A model generated the notes under the pieces. The model was not told the origin of the DNA. It ran no database searches and saw nothing but the letters and a program-made list of their open reading frames with translations. A DNA stretch of 64,000 bases, taken from positions 1 through 64,000 of the forward strand of contig NZ_JANCLX010000021.1 of NCBI RefSeq assembly GCF_024295805.1. The letters are read 5' to 3'. Source of the stretch: Streptomyces cucumeris. GTDB lineage: Bacteria > Actinomycetota > Actinomycetes > Streptomycetales > Streptomycetaceae. The translations under genes and the position numbers were made by a program. Below, in pieces: positions 1 to 8,919 of the stretch (within the stretch, counting starts at the first letter, position 1; each line of letters begins with the position of its first letter).

Positions 1-48
1 GGGCGGGCCCTGGGGTGGGCACCCGGGCGCCCCCTTTCACCACGGACC

Positions 49-1026
49 CTAGTGCGGACGGTGGCGGGGACGGGCCGGTGGCGATGTCGCCGGCCCGTCC
101 CCGCCACCGTCCTCCACCGCTCCCACGGGCCGCAGATACGGCTCGTCACGGGGCACCGCCCGCCGCAGCGCCTCCAGCACCGTGCCGAGCAGCGGGTTGC
201 TGTTCTCGGCACGGTGCAGGGCCAGCACGCTGCGGTGGGCGGAGCGCCGGGTGAGCCGGGTGGCCTCGATGGACGCGCTGTCCTTGTGGCCGAGGGCCGG
301 GACCACCGCCACTCCGAGCCCGCTGGACACCAACTCCCGGACCACGTCGTAGTTGTTGCTGCGGAAGACCACATCGGCGTCGAACCCGGCCGCCGCGCAC
401 AGCCGGGTCAGCGACACCGCCCCACCGGTGTCCTCCCGGCTGGTGATCCAGCGGGCGCGGGCCAGTTGGGGAAGTTCCGCGCCGAGTCCGCTGCCGCGGG
501 CGCGCAGCAGGACCAGGTCCTCGCGCAGCAGCGGATGGCGGGTGAGCCCGTCGGGCCAGTGCCGGGGGCTGAGCCCGTACTCGTAGACCACGGCGATGTC
601 CAGATCGCCCTGGACGAGCAGGGCGATCAGCTCGTCCGGTTCGCCCTCGGCGAGCTGGATCTCCGCCCTTGGCAGGGCGGCGACCGCCGCGGACAGGGCG
701 GCGGGCACCAGCCGAACCCCGGCGGTGGGGAAGGTGCCCAGCCGCAGCCGTCCCACGGTGCCGGTGGCCAGCTCCCGCACCTGGTGGTCCAGGTCGTCCA
801 GGGCGGCCAGGACCCGGGCGCTGAGGTCGACCAGCCGGTGGGCGGCGGTGGTGGCGCGGATGCCGTGCGCCTCGCGCTCGAACAGCACCAGGCCGGTCTC
901 CTTCTCCAGCGCGGAGATCTGCTGGGAGATGGCGGACGCGGTGTAGCCGAGGTCGCGGGCGGCGATGGCGAACGATCCGCTGCGGACGACGGCCTTCAGG
1001 GTGATCAGATGCAGAGGCTTGAGCAT
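49..1026 (-). CDS. LysR-family transcriptional regulator
   Basis: A 325-residue LysR-type regulator. The N-terminal winged helix-turn-helix is clear (residues about 3-62, with the pattern FAIAARDLGYTASAISQQIS), followed by a substrate-binding domain of the usual length. I chose the ATG at 1026 because the helix-turn-helix begins right after it; the longer upstream frame is low-complexity. It is divergent from the FAD/Fe-S dehydrogenase operon starting at 1227, so it probably controls that operon and itself through the 200 bp between them. The last ~20 codons are odd: they encode a Gly/Pro/Arg/His-rich tail produced by reading through a perfect 23 bp hairpin. The inducer is unknown, plausibly a 2-hydroxy or amino acid. 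Confidence 0.9.
   Translation of the reverse strand: MLKPLHLITLKAVVRSGSFAIAARDLGYTASAISQQISALEKETGLVLFEREAHGIRATTAAHRLVDLSARVLAALDDLDHQVRELATGTVGRLRLGTFPTAGVRLVPAALSAAVAALPRAEIQLAEGEPDELIALLVQGDLDIAVVYEYGLSPRHWPDGLTRHPLLREDLVLLRARGSGLGAELPQLARARWITSREDTGGAVSLTRLCAAAGFDADVVFRSNNYDVVRELVSSGLGVAVVPALGHKDSASIEATRLTRRSAHRSVLALHRAENSNPLLGTVLEALRRAVPRDEPYLRPVGAVEDGGGDGPATSPPARPRHRPH
56..112 (-). terminator. 23 bp perfect hairpin inside the 3' end of the LysR gene
   Basis: Bases 56-78 are exactly complementary to 90-112, with an 11-base loop at 79-89. The stem is very GC-rich and resembles a Streptomyces hairpin terminator, but it lies inside the reading frame, whose stop is at 49-51. It may be a terminator captured by the coding sequence after loss of an earlier stop codon. 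Confidence 0.6.
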
Positions 1027-1065
1027 TCCGGCTCCCCAGGGCGGTCCCGAATGACAGGGGGACCG

Positions 1066-1094
1066 AGCATAAGCGCACTCCGCGCAGCATAAGC
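1066..1094. promoter_or_regulatory. Paired direct repeats in the LysR/dehydrogenase divergent promoter
   Basis: The 9-mer AGCATAAGC occurs at 1066-1074 and again at 1086-1094, exactly 20 bp (two helical turns) apart, between the divergent starts at 1026 and 1227. Spacing and place suit a binding site for a dimeric or tetrameric regulator such as the adjacent LysR protein. Binding is inferred, not shown. Confidence 0.45.
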
Positions 1095-1226
1095 ATTCCT
1101 TGGCCTCGCGCGTCATTTCTTTCGCGCTGCTGGCCCTTGTGGTGGCCCGGAGCGGGCGCGGATCGTGGTCGGGACCCGGCCGCGGAGCACACGGCCGGTG
1201 CGTCTTCCCCGGAGGAGCGAACACAC

Positions 1227-4211
1227 GTGACGACGTCAGCGCAGGAAACCCGCCGGACTCCCGAGGCGGCGGCGGTGGCCGAGGCCCTGGACCGGGCGGA
1301 CTGCGGTGAGGTGGCCGGGGACGCCGGACGCCGTGCGCAGTACGCTGCCGACGCCTCCAACTACCGGCGGGTCCCGCTGGCGGTGGTGTTCCCGCGCGAC
1401 CGGGAGCAGGTGCTGCGCGCGGTGGCGGTCTGCCGTCGGCTGGGGGTTCCGGTCACCGTACGCGGCGCGGGCACCAGCACCTCGGGCCAGGCCGTCGGAT
1501 CGGGTGTGGTGCTGGACGTCTCCCGCCACTTCAACAAGCTGCTCTCACTTGACCCGGTGGCCCGCACCGCCACCGTGCAGCCGGGGATCGTACTGGACGA
1601 GCTCCAGACGGCGGCCGCCGGACACGGGCTGCTGTTCGGTGCCGACCCCTCCACCCACAGCCGCTGCACCCTGGGCGGGATGATCGGCAACAACGCATGC
1701 GGATCGCATTCGGTGGCCTGGGGCCGCACCGCCGACAACGTGGTCGGGCTGGAGGTGCTGACGTACCGGGGCACGGTGGTCCGGCTCGGCCCGATGACCC
1801 GCGCCGAGATCGACGAGGCGGTCGCCGCGGACGACGACCGCGGACGGCTGATCGGCGCACTGGACACCCTGGCCCGCAGCAATCTGGAGGTGCTCCGCAC
1901 CGAACTGGGCCGGTTTCCGCGGCAGGTGTCGGGCTACGCGCTGGAACACCTGCTGCCCGAGAACCGGTTCAACCTCGCGCGGGCCCTGGTGGGCAGTGAG
2001 GGCACCCTGGCCGTGGTGCTCTCCGCGACCGTGACGCTCATCGCCCCTCCCCCGGCCCGGGCGCTGGTGGTGCTCGGGTACCGGGACACCTACGCCGCGG
2101 CCGACGCGGTGCCCGCCCTGCTGGAACACCGGCCGCTGGCCCTGGAGGGGCTGGACCACGCGCTCACCGACATCGTCACCCGGCCCGCGACCCGGGCGGC
2201 CGTCGACTCCCTGCCACCCGGCTCCCGGGCCTGGCTGTTCGCCGAACTCGGCGGCACGGCAGAGGAGTTGGATGCCAGGGCTAAGGCCCTGAGCGCAGCG
2301 GCCCGGGAGACGGCCGGGTTCACCGGCGGTGAGGTCGTCACCGACCCCGGGCGCGCCCGGCGGCTGTGGCGGATCCGCGAGGACGGCGCGGGGCTCGCGA
2401 CCCGGATGCCGGACGGGTCCGAGGCGTGGCCCGGCTGGGAGGACGCCGCCGTACCCCCCGAGCGGCTGGGCTCCTACCTGCGCGGGTTCACCGGTCTGCT
2501 GGACCGGCACGGACTGCGCGGAGCGGTGTACGGACACTTCGGCGAGGGCTGTCTGCACGTACGCATCGACTTCGACTTCGGCACCGAGAAGGGCACCGCG
2601 GTCTTCCGCGCCTTCGTCACCGACGCAGCCGAGCTGACGGCCGCGCACGGGGGGTCACTCTCCGGTGAGCACGGGGACGGCCAGGCCCGTTCGGAGTTGC
2701 TCCCCCTGATGTACGGGCCCCGGGTCATCGGACTCTTCGAGGAGTTCAAGAACGTCTGGGATCCGGACCACGGGCTCAACCCGGGCATCATCACAAGGCC
2801 GTTGCCGCTGGACGGCAATCTGCGTGTCGCCCATCACCGCACCCCGCTGCCGCTGGCCACCGTCTTCCCGTTCCGCGCCGACGGCGGTGACTTCGCCAAG
2901 GCCACCCGCCGCTGTGTGGGCGTCGGCGCATGCCGCTCGACCGCCCAGCGCGGCGATGTGATGTGCCCGAGCTACCGGGTGACACGGGACGAGAAGGACT
3001 CCACCCGCGGCCGGGCGCGGCTGCTGTACGAGATGACACAGGGTGAGGTGATCACCGACGGCTGGCGGTCCACCGAGGTCCGTGACGCCCTGGACCTGTG
3101 TCTGTCCTGCAAGGGATGCAGCAGCGACTGCCCGGTCGGGGTGGACATGGCCACCTACAAGTCCGAGTTCCTGTACCACCACTACCGGGGGCGGCCGCGC
3201 CCGGCGTCCCACTACTCGATGGGCTGGCTGCCGCTGCTGTCCCGGGTGGCGGCGCGGATGCCACGGCTGGTCAACGCCCTCACCGCCTCCCGGTTCGCCC
3301 CGCTGCTCAAACGGCTCGGCGGTATCGCCCCGCAGCGGGAGATCCCGCGCTTCGCCGACCGCACCTTCCTGGAGTGGTTCCGCCGCCGGACCCCTCAGGG
3401 CGACGGACGGCGCGGTCCGGTGGTGCTGTGGGTGGACTCGTTCAACAACCACTTCTCCCCCGAGGTGCTGCGGGCCGGGGTGGCCGTTCTGGAGAGCGCC
3501 GGATACCGGGTGCGGGTCCCCGACGGCACCCAGTGCTGCGGACTGACCTGGATCACCACCGGGCAGCTCGGTGTGGCGCGCCGGATCGCCGGGCGCACCG
3601 CCGCCGCGCTCGGTCCCGCCGCCCGGGCCGGGATACCGGTGGTGGGTCTGGAGCCGAGCTGTACCGCGGCGCTGCGCGGTGACCTGCCGGAGCTGCTGGA
3701 CGGCGACGCGGACGCGGCCGCCGTCGGACAGGCCATCGTCTCCCTGGCCGAACTCCTCGTCGAGCACACCCCGGACTGGCGGCCCCCCGAGGTCGCGGCC
3801 CGGAGCATCAGCCAGACCCACTGCCACCAGCACGCCACCTCGGGTTTCGGCGCGGACGCCGCACTGCTGCGCCGGATGGGCGTGGACAACACCGTGCTGG
3901 ACTCCGGCTGCTGCGGGCTGGCGGGCAACTTCGGCTTCGAGCGCGGGCACTACGAGGTGTCCGTGGCCGCGGGGGAACAGGTGCTGCTGCCCGCGGTGCG
4001 CGAGGCCGCCCCCGATACGGCCGTCCTCGCCGACGGTTTCAGCTGTCGCACCCAGATCGGCCAGCACACCGACCGCCGCGGGCTCCATCTGGCCCAGCTC
4101 ATCGCGGCGGCCCTGCCGCCCCCGCCGGCCGCGGACACCGCCCGCGCCTCCCGGGGACCCGGCTCCGACCAGGGACACACCTCCGAGGGACAGGAAGACA
4201 CCCGTGACTGA
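1227..4211 (+). CDS. FAD-linked, Fe-S-cluster 2-hydroxyacid dehydrogenase (GlcD/YdiJ-like)
   Basis: A 994-residue fusion. The N-terminal part is a PCMH-type FAD domain (RGAGTSTSGQ, then GGMIGNNACGSHS), followed by a FAD-oxidase C-terminal domain. The second part has two 4Fe-4S Cys clusters (CVGVGACRST near residue 565; CLSCKGCSSDCP near 625-637) and two CCG-type cysteine motifs (CCGLTW, CCGLAG). This is the layout of glycolate oxidase GlcD+GlcF fused and of the ~1000-residue YdiJ-type D-2-hydroxyglutarate/D-lactate dehydrogenases. I chose GTG 1227 because GGAGGAG at 1211-1217 precedes it. The gene overlaps the next one by 8 bases; since that gene looks like a glutamate/leucine dehydrogenase, D-2-hydroxyglutarate is an attractive substrate. 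D-lactate remains possible. Confidence 0.87.
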   Translation: MTTSAQETRRTPEAAAVAEALDRADCGEVAGDAGRRAQYAADASNYRRVPLAVVFPRDREQVLRAVAVCRRLGVPVTVRGAGTSTSGQAVGSGVVLDVSRHFNKLLSLDPVARTATVQPGIVLDELQTAAAGHGLLFGADPSTHSRCTLGGMIGNNACGSHSVAWGRTADNVVGLEVLTYRGTVVRLGPMTRAEIDEAVAADDDRGRLIGALDTLARSNLEVLRTELGRFPRQVSGYALEHLLPENRFNLARALVGSEGTLAVVLSATVTLIAPPPARALVVLGYRDTYAAADAVPALLEHRPLALEGLDHALTDIVTRPATRAAVDSLPPGSRAWLFAELGGTAEELDARAKALSAAARETAGFTGGEVVTDPGRARRLWRIREDGAGLATRMPDGSEAWPGWEDAAVPPERLGSYLRGFTGLLDRHGLRGAVYGHFGEGCLHVRIDFDFGTEKGTAVFRAFVTDAAELTAAHGGSLSGEHGDGQARSELLPLMYGPRVIGLFEEFKNVWDPDHGLNPGIITRPLPLDGNLRVAHHRTPLPLATVFPFRADGGDFAKATRRCVGVGACRSTAQRGDVMCPSYRVTRDEKDSTRGRARLLYEMTQGEVITDGWRSTEVRDALDLCLSCKGCSSDCPVGVDMATYKSEFLYHHYRGRPRPASHYSMGWLPLLSRVAARMPRLVNALTASRFAPLLKRLGGIAPQREIPRFADRTFLEWFRRRTPQGDGRRGPVVLWVDSFNNHFSPEVLRAGVAVLESAGYRVRVPDGTQCCGLTWITTGQLGVARRIAGRTAAALGPAARAGIPVVGLEPSCTAALRGDLPELLDGDADAAAVGQAIVSLAELLVEHTPDWRPPEVAARSISQTHCHQHATSGFGADAALLRRMGVDNTVLDSGCCGLAGNFGFERGHYEVSVAAGEQVLLPAVREAAPDTAVLADGFSCRTQIGQHTDRRGLHLAQLIAAALPPPPAADTARASRGPGSDQGHTSEGQEDTRD

Positions 4212-5352
4212 CGCACTCTCGCTCATCGACGACTGGGGCCCGGAGAAGGTCGTGGTGGTCTCCCACCGGCGCACCGGTATGAAGGGCGTGCTGGTCATCG
4301 ACAACACCGCGCGCGGTATCGGCAAGGGCGGTACGCGGATGGCGCCCGGGGTGACCGTCCAGGAGGTGGCGCGGCTGGCCCGGGTGATGACCTGGAAGTG
4401 GGCGGGCGTGGACCTGTTCTACGGGGGCGCCAAGGCGGGCATCGTGGCCGACCCCGCCTCCCCCGACAAGGAGGCGGTGCTGCGCGCCTTCGCGCGGGCG
4501 CTGTCCAACGAGGTGCCGCGCGAGTATGTGATGGGCCTGGACATGGGGCTGACCGAATGCGACGCGGCCATCATCCAGGACGAACTGGGCGACCGGGGCG
4601 CGGCCGTCGGCACCCCGGAACACCTGGGCGGCGTGGCCTACGACAAGCTCGGTGTCACCGGCTACGGAGTGGCCGAGGCCGCCGACGCGGCGGCGGGCGG
4701 CCTGGGGCTGCCGCTGGCCGGGGCACGGGTGGCGATCCAGGGGTTCGGCGCGGTGGGCAGTGCCGCCGCCCGCCGCTTCACCGAGCTGGGCGCCGCCGTG
4801 GTGGCGGTGTCCACCGCCCACGGCGCTCTGCACGATCCCACCGGGCTGGACGTGGCGGAGCTGCTGGCCGCCCGTGAGGAACACGGCGACCACTTCGTCA
4901 CCCGCCACCGCGGGGGCACCGCGCTGCCGCCCGGCGCCGAGCTGACGGCCGACTGCGACGTCCTGGTCCCGGCCGCGCTCCAGGACGTCATCAGCCGGGA
5001 CACCGCACGGCAGATCAAGGCCCGGGTGGTGGTGGAGGGGGCGAACCTGCCCACGTCCGAGGAGGCGCAGGGCATCCTCGCGGAGCGGGGTGTCACCGTG
5101 ATCCCCGACTTCGTGGCCAACGCCGGGGGCGTCGTGGCGGCAGCCTTCGCCATGGACGCCCGCTACTCCGGGTTCCGCCCGGACACGGCCGCCATCTTCG
5201 AGACGGTGTCGGCGCGGTTGCGCGCCAATGCGGTGACCGTCCTGGAGGAGGCGCGCCGCCGGTCCACCACCCCGCACACCGCGGGGCACGGTCTGGCCGA
5301 GGAGCGGGTCCGTGCCGCGATGCGCAGCAAGGGGCGGCTGCCCCGCGGCTGA
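4204..5352 (+). CDS. Glu/Leu/Phe/Val-type amino acid dehydrogenase
   Basis: A 382-residue NAD(P)-dependent amino acid dehydrogenase that would interconvert an L-amino acid and its 2-oxo acid. The N-terminal catalytic domain has the glycine/lysine region GGTRMAPGV, MTWKWAGVDLFYGGAKAGI; the C-terminal Rossmann domain has GFGAVGSAAA and VVVEGANLPTSEEA, then FVANAGGVVAA. GTG 4204 starts inside the last codons of the preceding gene, so the pair is translationally coupled. Glu versus Leu/Val preference cannot be settled by eye; coupling to a 2-hydroxyacid dehydrogenase suggests joint handling of a 2-oxo acid such as 2-oxoglutarate. Confidence 0.88.
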   Translation: MTDALSLIDDWGPEKVVVVSHRRTGMKGVLVIDNTARGIGKGGTRMAPGVTVQEVARLARVMTWKWAGVDLFYGGAKAGIVADPASPDKEAVLRAFARALSNEVPREYVMGLDMGLTECDAAIIQDELGDRGAAVGTPEHLGGVAYDKLGVTGYGVAEAADAAAGGLGLPLAGARVAIQGFGAVGSAAARRFTELGAAVVAVSTAHGALHDPTGLDVAELLAAREEHGDHFVTRHRGGTALPPGAELTADCDVLVPAALQDVISRDTARQIKARVVVEGANLPTSEEAQGILAERGVTVIPDFVANAGGVVAAAFAMDARYSGFRPDTAAIFETVSARLRANAVTVLEEARRRSTTPHTAGHGLAEERVRAAMRSKGRLPRG

Positions 5353-5491
5353 CCGGTCCGCGCGCCGCCGGCCGGGCCCGGCACGGGGCGGTGCGCGCCG
5401 CCCTGGGTCACGCTGGAGGGAGGACGGTGACCGTGCGGCGGGAGGCGGCTCCCGCCGCACACCGGACACAGGAGGCGTGGGTGCACTCGAG

Positions 5492-6682
5492 GTGACGGCC
5501 TGGAACCGGTGGTCCCGGCGGCTCCACGAGGCCGTGGCGCGGCCGGTGACCGCCGAGGGCCTGATGGCGGAGCACCAGGGCAGGGCGGGACTGCTCGCCC
5601 TGGTCCCCGGGCTGCTGATGGCCGGGGGTGTGCTGGCGGACGTGCTCGGCCCGGTGCCGTACACCGGGCTGCCGCTGCTGGCCGCCGCCCCGCTCGTCGG
5701 GTGCATGGTGCTGCCGTTCCGGGGCGCCGTGATCACCGCGATATGCGCCTGTGCGGTGTCGGTGGCCACGGACCTGCTGGTGGACCGGCCGGTACTGGCG
5801 CTGGTGGTGGATCTGCTGGACGTGGCGGTGATCAGTGTGATCGCGCTGTGGCTGAAGTGGGTGGTGCGCCGCCAGGGGCGGCGGTTTGCGGCGGTGCGGG
5901 CGGTCGCCGAGGTGGCGCAGCGCGCCGTGCTGCCGCCCCTGCCCGCGCGGGTGGGGGCGCTGTCGGTGGCCACCCGGTACGAGTGCGCGTACGCGGAGGC
6001 GCAGATCGGCGGCGACTTCTTCGCGGTGCGGTCCTCGCCGTTCGGGGTCCGCGCGCTGATCGGGGACGTCCGTGGGAAGGGGCTGCCCGCGGTGTCCGCG
6101 ATGGCGGTGGCGACCAGTGCCTTCCGGGAGGCGGCCGGGCGGATGCCGTCGCTGGGCGCGCTGGCGGACCACCTGGACCGCGGGCTGGCGCGGTTCGCGG
6201 AGGACACCGGGGACGGCCCGGACGCACTGGAGCGGTTCGCCACCGCGGTGCTGGTGGAGATCGAGGTGGCGGACGGGGTGCTGCGGGTGTGCAACCGGGG
6301 CCATCCGCCGCCCTATCTGATCCGGGACGGCACGGTGCGGTCCCTGGAGTCCGCGGAGGCCGGACTGCCGCTGGGGCTGGGACTGCCCGAGGGCGAGCTG
6401 CCGCCCGGCACCGACACCTTCGCCTTCCGCCGGGGCGACTACCTGCTGCTGGTGACGGACGGGGTGACCGAGGCCCGGAACGGCGAGGGCACGTACTACG
6501 ACCCGTGCACCGGACTGTCCGGCCGGGATTTCCGCGGGGCGTCGCACCTGGTGGACACGCTCGTCGCGGAGGTCACCGCCTGGACCGGCGGCCAGCGGCA
6601 GGACGACATGGCGATCCTGGCGCTCACCCCGGACCCCGTCCCGCCGTCCGCGTCCCCGGCGCAGCCCCCGCCCCCGGTGTAG
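5492..6682 (+). CDS. Membrane-anchored PP2C/SpoIIE-type serine phosphatase
   Basis: About 396 residues: three or four hydrophobic segments at the N-terminus (residues ~25-120), then a SpoIIE-type PP2C domain with metal-binding motifs IGGDFF and LIGDVRGKG, CNRGHPPP, LVTDGVTEAR and a terminal QDDMAILAL. Such proteins dephosphorylate anti-sigma-factor antagonists in actinobacterial partner-switching; this one lacks the HATPase domain of the two other SpoIIE proteins in the window. The start is uncertain: GTG 5492 is 16 bases after a GGAGG at 5471-5475, and GTG 5477 is an alternative. The 139 bases before it hold only a GC-rich untranslated stretch. Confidence 0.85.
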   Translation: MTAWNRWSRRLHEAVARPVTAEGLMAEHQGRAGLLALVPGLLMAGGVLADVLGPVPYTGLPLLAAAPLVGCMVLPFRGAVITAICACAVSVATDLLVDRPVLALVVDLLDVAVISVIALWLKWVVRRQGRRFAAVRAVAEVAQRAVLPPLPARVGALSVATRYECAYAEAQIGGDFFAVRSSPFGVRALIGDVRGKGLPAVSAMAVATSAFREAAGRMPSLGALADHLDRGLARFAEDTGDGPDALERFATAVLVEIEVADGVLRVCNRGHPPPYLIRDGTVRSLESAEAGLPLGLGLPEGELPPGTDTFAFRRGDYLLLVTDGVTEARNGEGTYYDPCTGLSGRDFRGASHLVDTLVAEVTAWTGGQRQDDMAILALTPDPVPPSASPAQPPPPV

Positions 6683-6704
6683 CTCCCGCCCCCGGTCGCG
6701 CGCG

Positions 6705-7079
6705 TCAGACGTCGAGCCGCAGCGCCACCTCGGACATCGTCGCGCGGGCCGCGGTCAGGTCGACCCGGCCGCGGTCGGCCACCAGGTACATGAACACGCC
6801 CTGCCGGGCGCGCTGGCTGAGCGGTCTGATCACGTGGTACTCGGTGTCCAGGGTGACCACGATGTCCTCGAGGCGGTCGGGGCTGTAGCCGAGGAGTTCG
6901 AGGGTGGAGAGCTTGGCGCGCAGCACATCGGTGTCGCCGTAGGCCACCTTCTCCAGGTCCGGCCCCTTGGTGGTCTGCACGGCTCCGAGGGTGATCCGGC
7001 TCAGATAGTCGACGAGCGAGGCCGCCAGCACGCCCTCGACATGCATCACATCACCCAGCGCGTCCTCGATGTCGGTCAT
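6705..7079 (-). CDS. Roadblock/LC7-family protein
   Basis: A 124-residue single-domain protein. The pattern of an N-terminal helix (DIEDALGDVMHVEGVLAASL), central strands and a C-terminal YHVIRPL...FMYLVADRGRVDLTAAR matches the roadblock/LC7-like proteins common in Streptomyces, often linked to small GTPases and light or redox signalling. No such partners are adjacent here. The ATG at 7079 follows a GGGGAGG ribosome site at ideal spacing; the longer frame upstream is not needed. It is convergent with the SpoIIE gene ending at 6682. Confidence 0.75.
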   Translation of the reverse strand: MTDIEDALGDVMHVEGVLAASLVDYLSRITLGAVQTTKGPDLEKVAYGDTDVLRAKLSTLELLGYSPDRLEDIVVTLDTEYHVIRPLSQRARQGVFMYLVADRGRVDLTAARATMSEVALRLDV

Positions 7080-7222
7080 GGCCCATCGTCCTCCCCGGAG
7101 GTGAGAGGGTGCGATGCCGACCGGACGGTCCTGGTGCGCCCCGTACGGCCCATACGGTGGAATGTCCTCATACCAGGACAAATCCATATCTCATCCTTGC
7201 ACAAGGTGGCGTCCGCCGGAAT

Positions 7223-7255
7223 CCGGGAGCCCCGGGGCGGCCCCGGGGCTCCCGG
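7223..7255 (-). terminator. Strong hairpin terminator after the NAD(P)-binding protein gene
   Basis: Bases 7223-7237 pair perfectly with 7241-7255 (15 bp, three-base loop). It starts one base past the stop codon of the minus-strand gene ending at 7257, so it should end that transcript. Confidence 0.75.
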
Positions 7256-7256
7256 C

Positions 7257-7895
7257 TCAGTAGCCCACGGTGAAACGAACCCGGTGATGGCGGGGGCGTT
7301 CGGCTTCGTCGACGAGGGCCACGGCGAGATCCTCCATGGAGATCGCGGACCGCCCCGCCGCATCCACCAGCAGCTCATCCGTCCCGGTGCGATAGCCGCC
7401 GGTGCGCACCCCGGGCTCCAGCAGGGCGGGCGGGCTGAGGTACGTCCAGTCCACCCGGCGCTCGGCACGGCAGACCTCCAGCTGCCGGGCGCAGGCGAGC
7501 GCGATGGGGCGCACATCCGCGGGAAAGCCGGGGGTGTCGACGACGGTCAGCCCCTCGGTGCCGGGCACGGTGAGGGTGGCGGCGCCACCGACGAGCAGCA
7601 GCCGGACACCGGTCGGGGCGAGCCCGGTCAGCAGTGCCTCGGTGACGGCGACGAGTTCGTCCTCGCGCCCGGCCACCGGACGGGTCGCACCGATCACGAT
7701 GTCCTGTCCGGCCGAGAGCCGGGCCACGTCCCCGGTGTCGGAGGCGTCGCCGGTGCGGACGGTGGCGCCGGGCGGCAGCGCGCCCTCGGCGGCGGGACGG
7801 CGGGAGACGGCGGTGACCTCGTGGCCGCGGCGCAGGGCCTCGGCCACCACCCGGCGTCCGACGGCGCCGGTGGCTCCGAAGACGGTGATACGCAT
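7257..7895 (-). CDS. NAD(P)H-binding oxidoreductase, NmrA/atypical SDR type
   Basis: A 212-residue Rossmann protein starting MRITVFGATGAVGRRVV, the GxxGxxG dinucleotide-binding motif of atypical short-chain dehydrogenases such as NmrA and BLVRB-like reductases. There is no canonical YxxxK. The middle segment ALLTGLAPTGVRLLLVGGAAT and the C-terminal DAAGRSAISMEDLAVALVDE are typical of this family. It lies 67 bases after the EamA transporter gene, in the same direction, so both probably form one transcript repressed by the divergent MarR protein. The substrate is unknown. Confidence 0.82.
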   Translation of the reverse strand: MRITVFGATGAVGRRVVAEALRRGHEVTAVSRRPAAEGALPPGATVRTGDASDTGDVARLSAGQDIVIGATRPVAGREDELVAVTEALLTGLAPTGVRLLLVGGAATLTVPGTEGLTVVDTPGFPADVRPIALACARQLEVCRAERRVDWTYLSPPALLEPGVRTGGYRTGTDELLVDAAGRSAISMEDLAVALVDEAERPRHHRVRFTVGY

Positions 7896-7962
7896 GACGG
7901 GTACTCCTCGGGTTCGGTGGCCGGGGTGAACACCCCGGTCGGACAGGTCGGCTGAGATGGCG

Positions 7963-8910
7963 TCAGGAGCCGTGCCGGCCGCGGCGCAGCAGGGTGCGCA
8001 CGGTGTGCGGGGACAGCTGCGCGGCCGCGATGGACAGCAGGGCGAGGGCGAAGCCCAGCGCCTGGGCGGTGGTGAGGGTCTGGTCCAGGGCGAGCCGGCC
8101 GAGCGCGGTGGCGACGGCCGGGGAGAGCATCGGCAGGAAGGACAGCGCGCCGACGGGGAGCCGCTCCACGCCCTGGAACCACAGCGCGTAGGCGAGCAGG
8201 GTGCCGACGACCGCCAGCCACGCGTACCCGCCCAGGGCCCCGGCGTCCAGCGCGGGCGGCGGCCCCTCGACGGCGAGCGCCAGCGGCGCCAGCAGCAGTC
8301 CGCCCGCGGTCAGCTGCCAGCCGGTGAACGGCAGCAGCCCCACCGGGCGCCCCCAGCGCTTGGTCAGGACGACCCCGGTGGCCATCGCCAGGGTGCCCAG
8401 GAGTCCGGCCAGGACCCCGACCGGGTCGAAGGCGGCCTCGCCGCGCAGCACCATCGCGGCGACCCCGCCCGCTCCGGCCACGCCCCAGCCGAGCTGCCAG
8501 GCGGTGGGGCGCTGGTGGAGCAGGGCGAGGGCGAGTCCGGCGACCAGCAGCGGCTGCGCCGCGCCCAGGGTGGCCGCGACTCCGCCGGGGAGCCGGTAGG
8601 CGGAGAAGAACAACAGGGCGAAGAAGGCACCGATGTTGAGGGTGCCGAGCACGGCCGCCCGCCACCACCAGGAGCCGCGCGGAAGCGTGCGGGTCACGGC
8701 GAGGACCGCCAGGCCCGCCGGGAGGGCACGTATCGCGGCCGACAGCAGCGGACGCCCCGGCGGCAGGAACTCGGTGGTGACGAGGTAGGTGGTGCCCCAG
8801 GACACCGGCGCCAGCGCGGCGAGGCCGGTGAGCCTCCAGGCCGGTGCCACCGGCCCCGGAACGACGGTGGGCGGAGCGCCGACACCACTGGTACGCGGAC
8901 TCACACGCAC
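7963..8910 (-). CDS. EamA/DMT-superfamily transporter
   Basis: A 315-residue membrane protein with about ten hydrophobic helices in two EamA repeats (WGTTYLVTTEFLPPGRPLLSA in the first; WLAVVGTLLAYALWFQGVERL in the second). DMT-family members export metabolites or drugs. The GTG start at 8910 has GAGGAG at the right distance; GTG 8904 is an alternative. It is divergent from a MarR gene with shared palindromic operators, which suggests MarR-derepressed efflux of a toxic compound. Confidence 0.85.
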   Translation of the reverse strand: MRVSPRTSGVGAPPTVVPGPVAPAWRLTGLAALAPVSWGTTYLVTTEFLPPGRPLLSAAIRALPAGLAVLAVTRTLPRGSWWWRAAVLGTLNIGAFFALLFFSAYRLPGGVAATLGAAQPLLVAGLALALLHQRPTAWQLGWGVAGAGGVAAMVLRGEAAFDPVGVLAGLLGTLAMATGVVLTKRWGRPVGLLPFTGWQLTAGGLLLAPLALAVEGPPPALDAGALGGYAWLAVVGTLLAYALWFQGVERLPVGALSFLPMLSPAVATALGRLALDQTLTTAQALGFALALLSIAAAQLSPHTVRTLLRRGRHGS

Positions 8911-8919
8911 AGGAACTCC

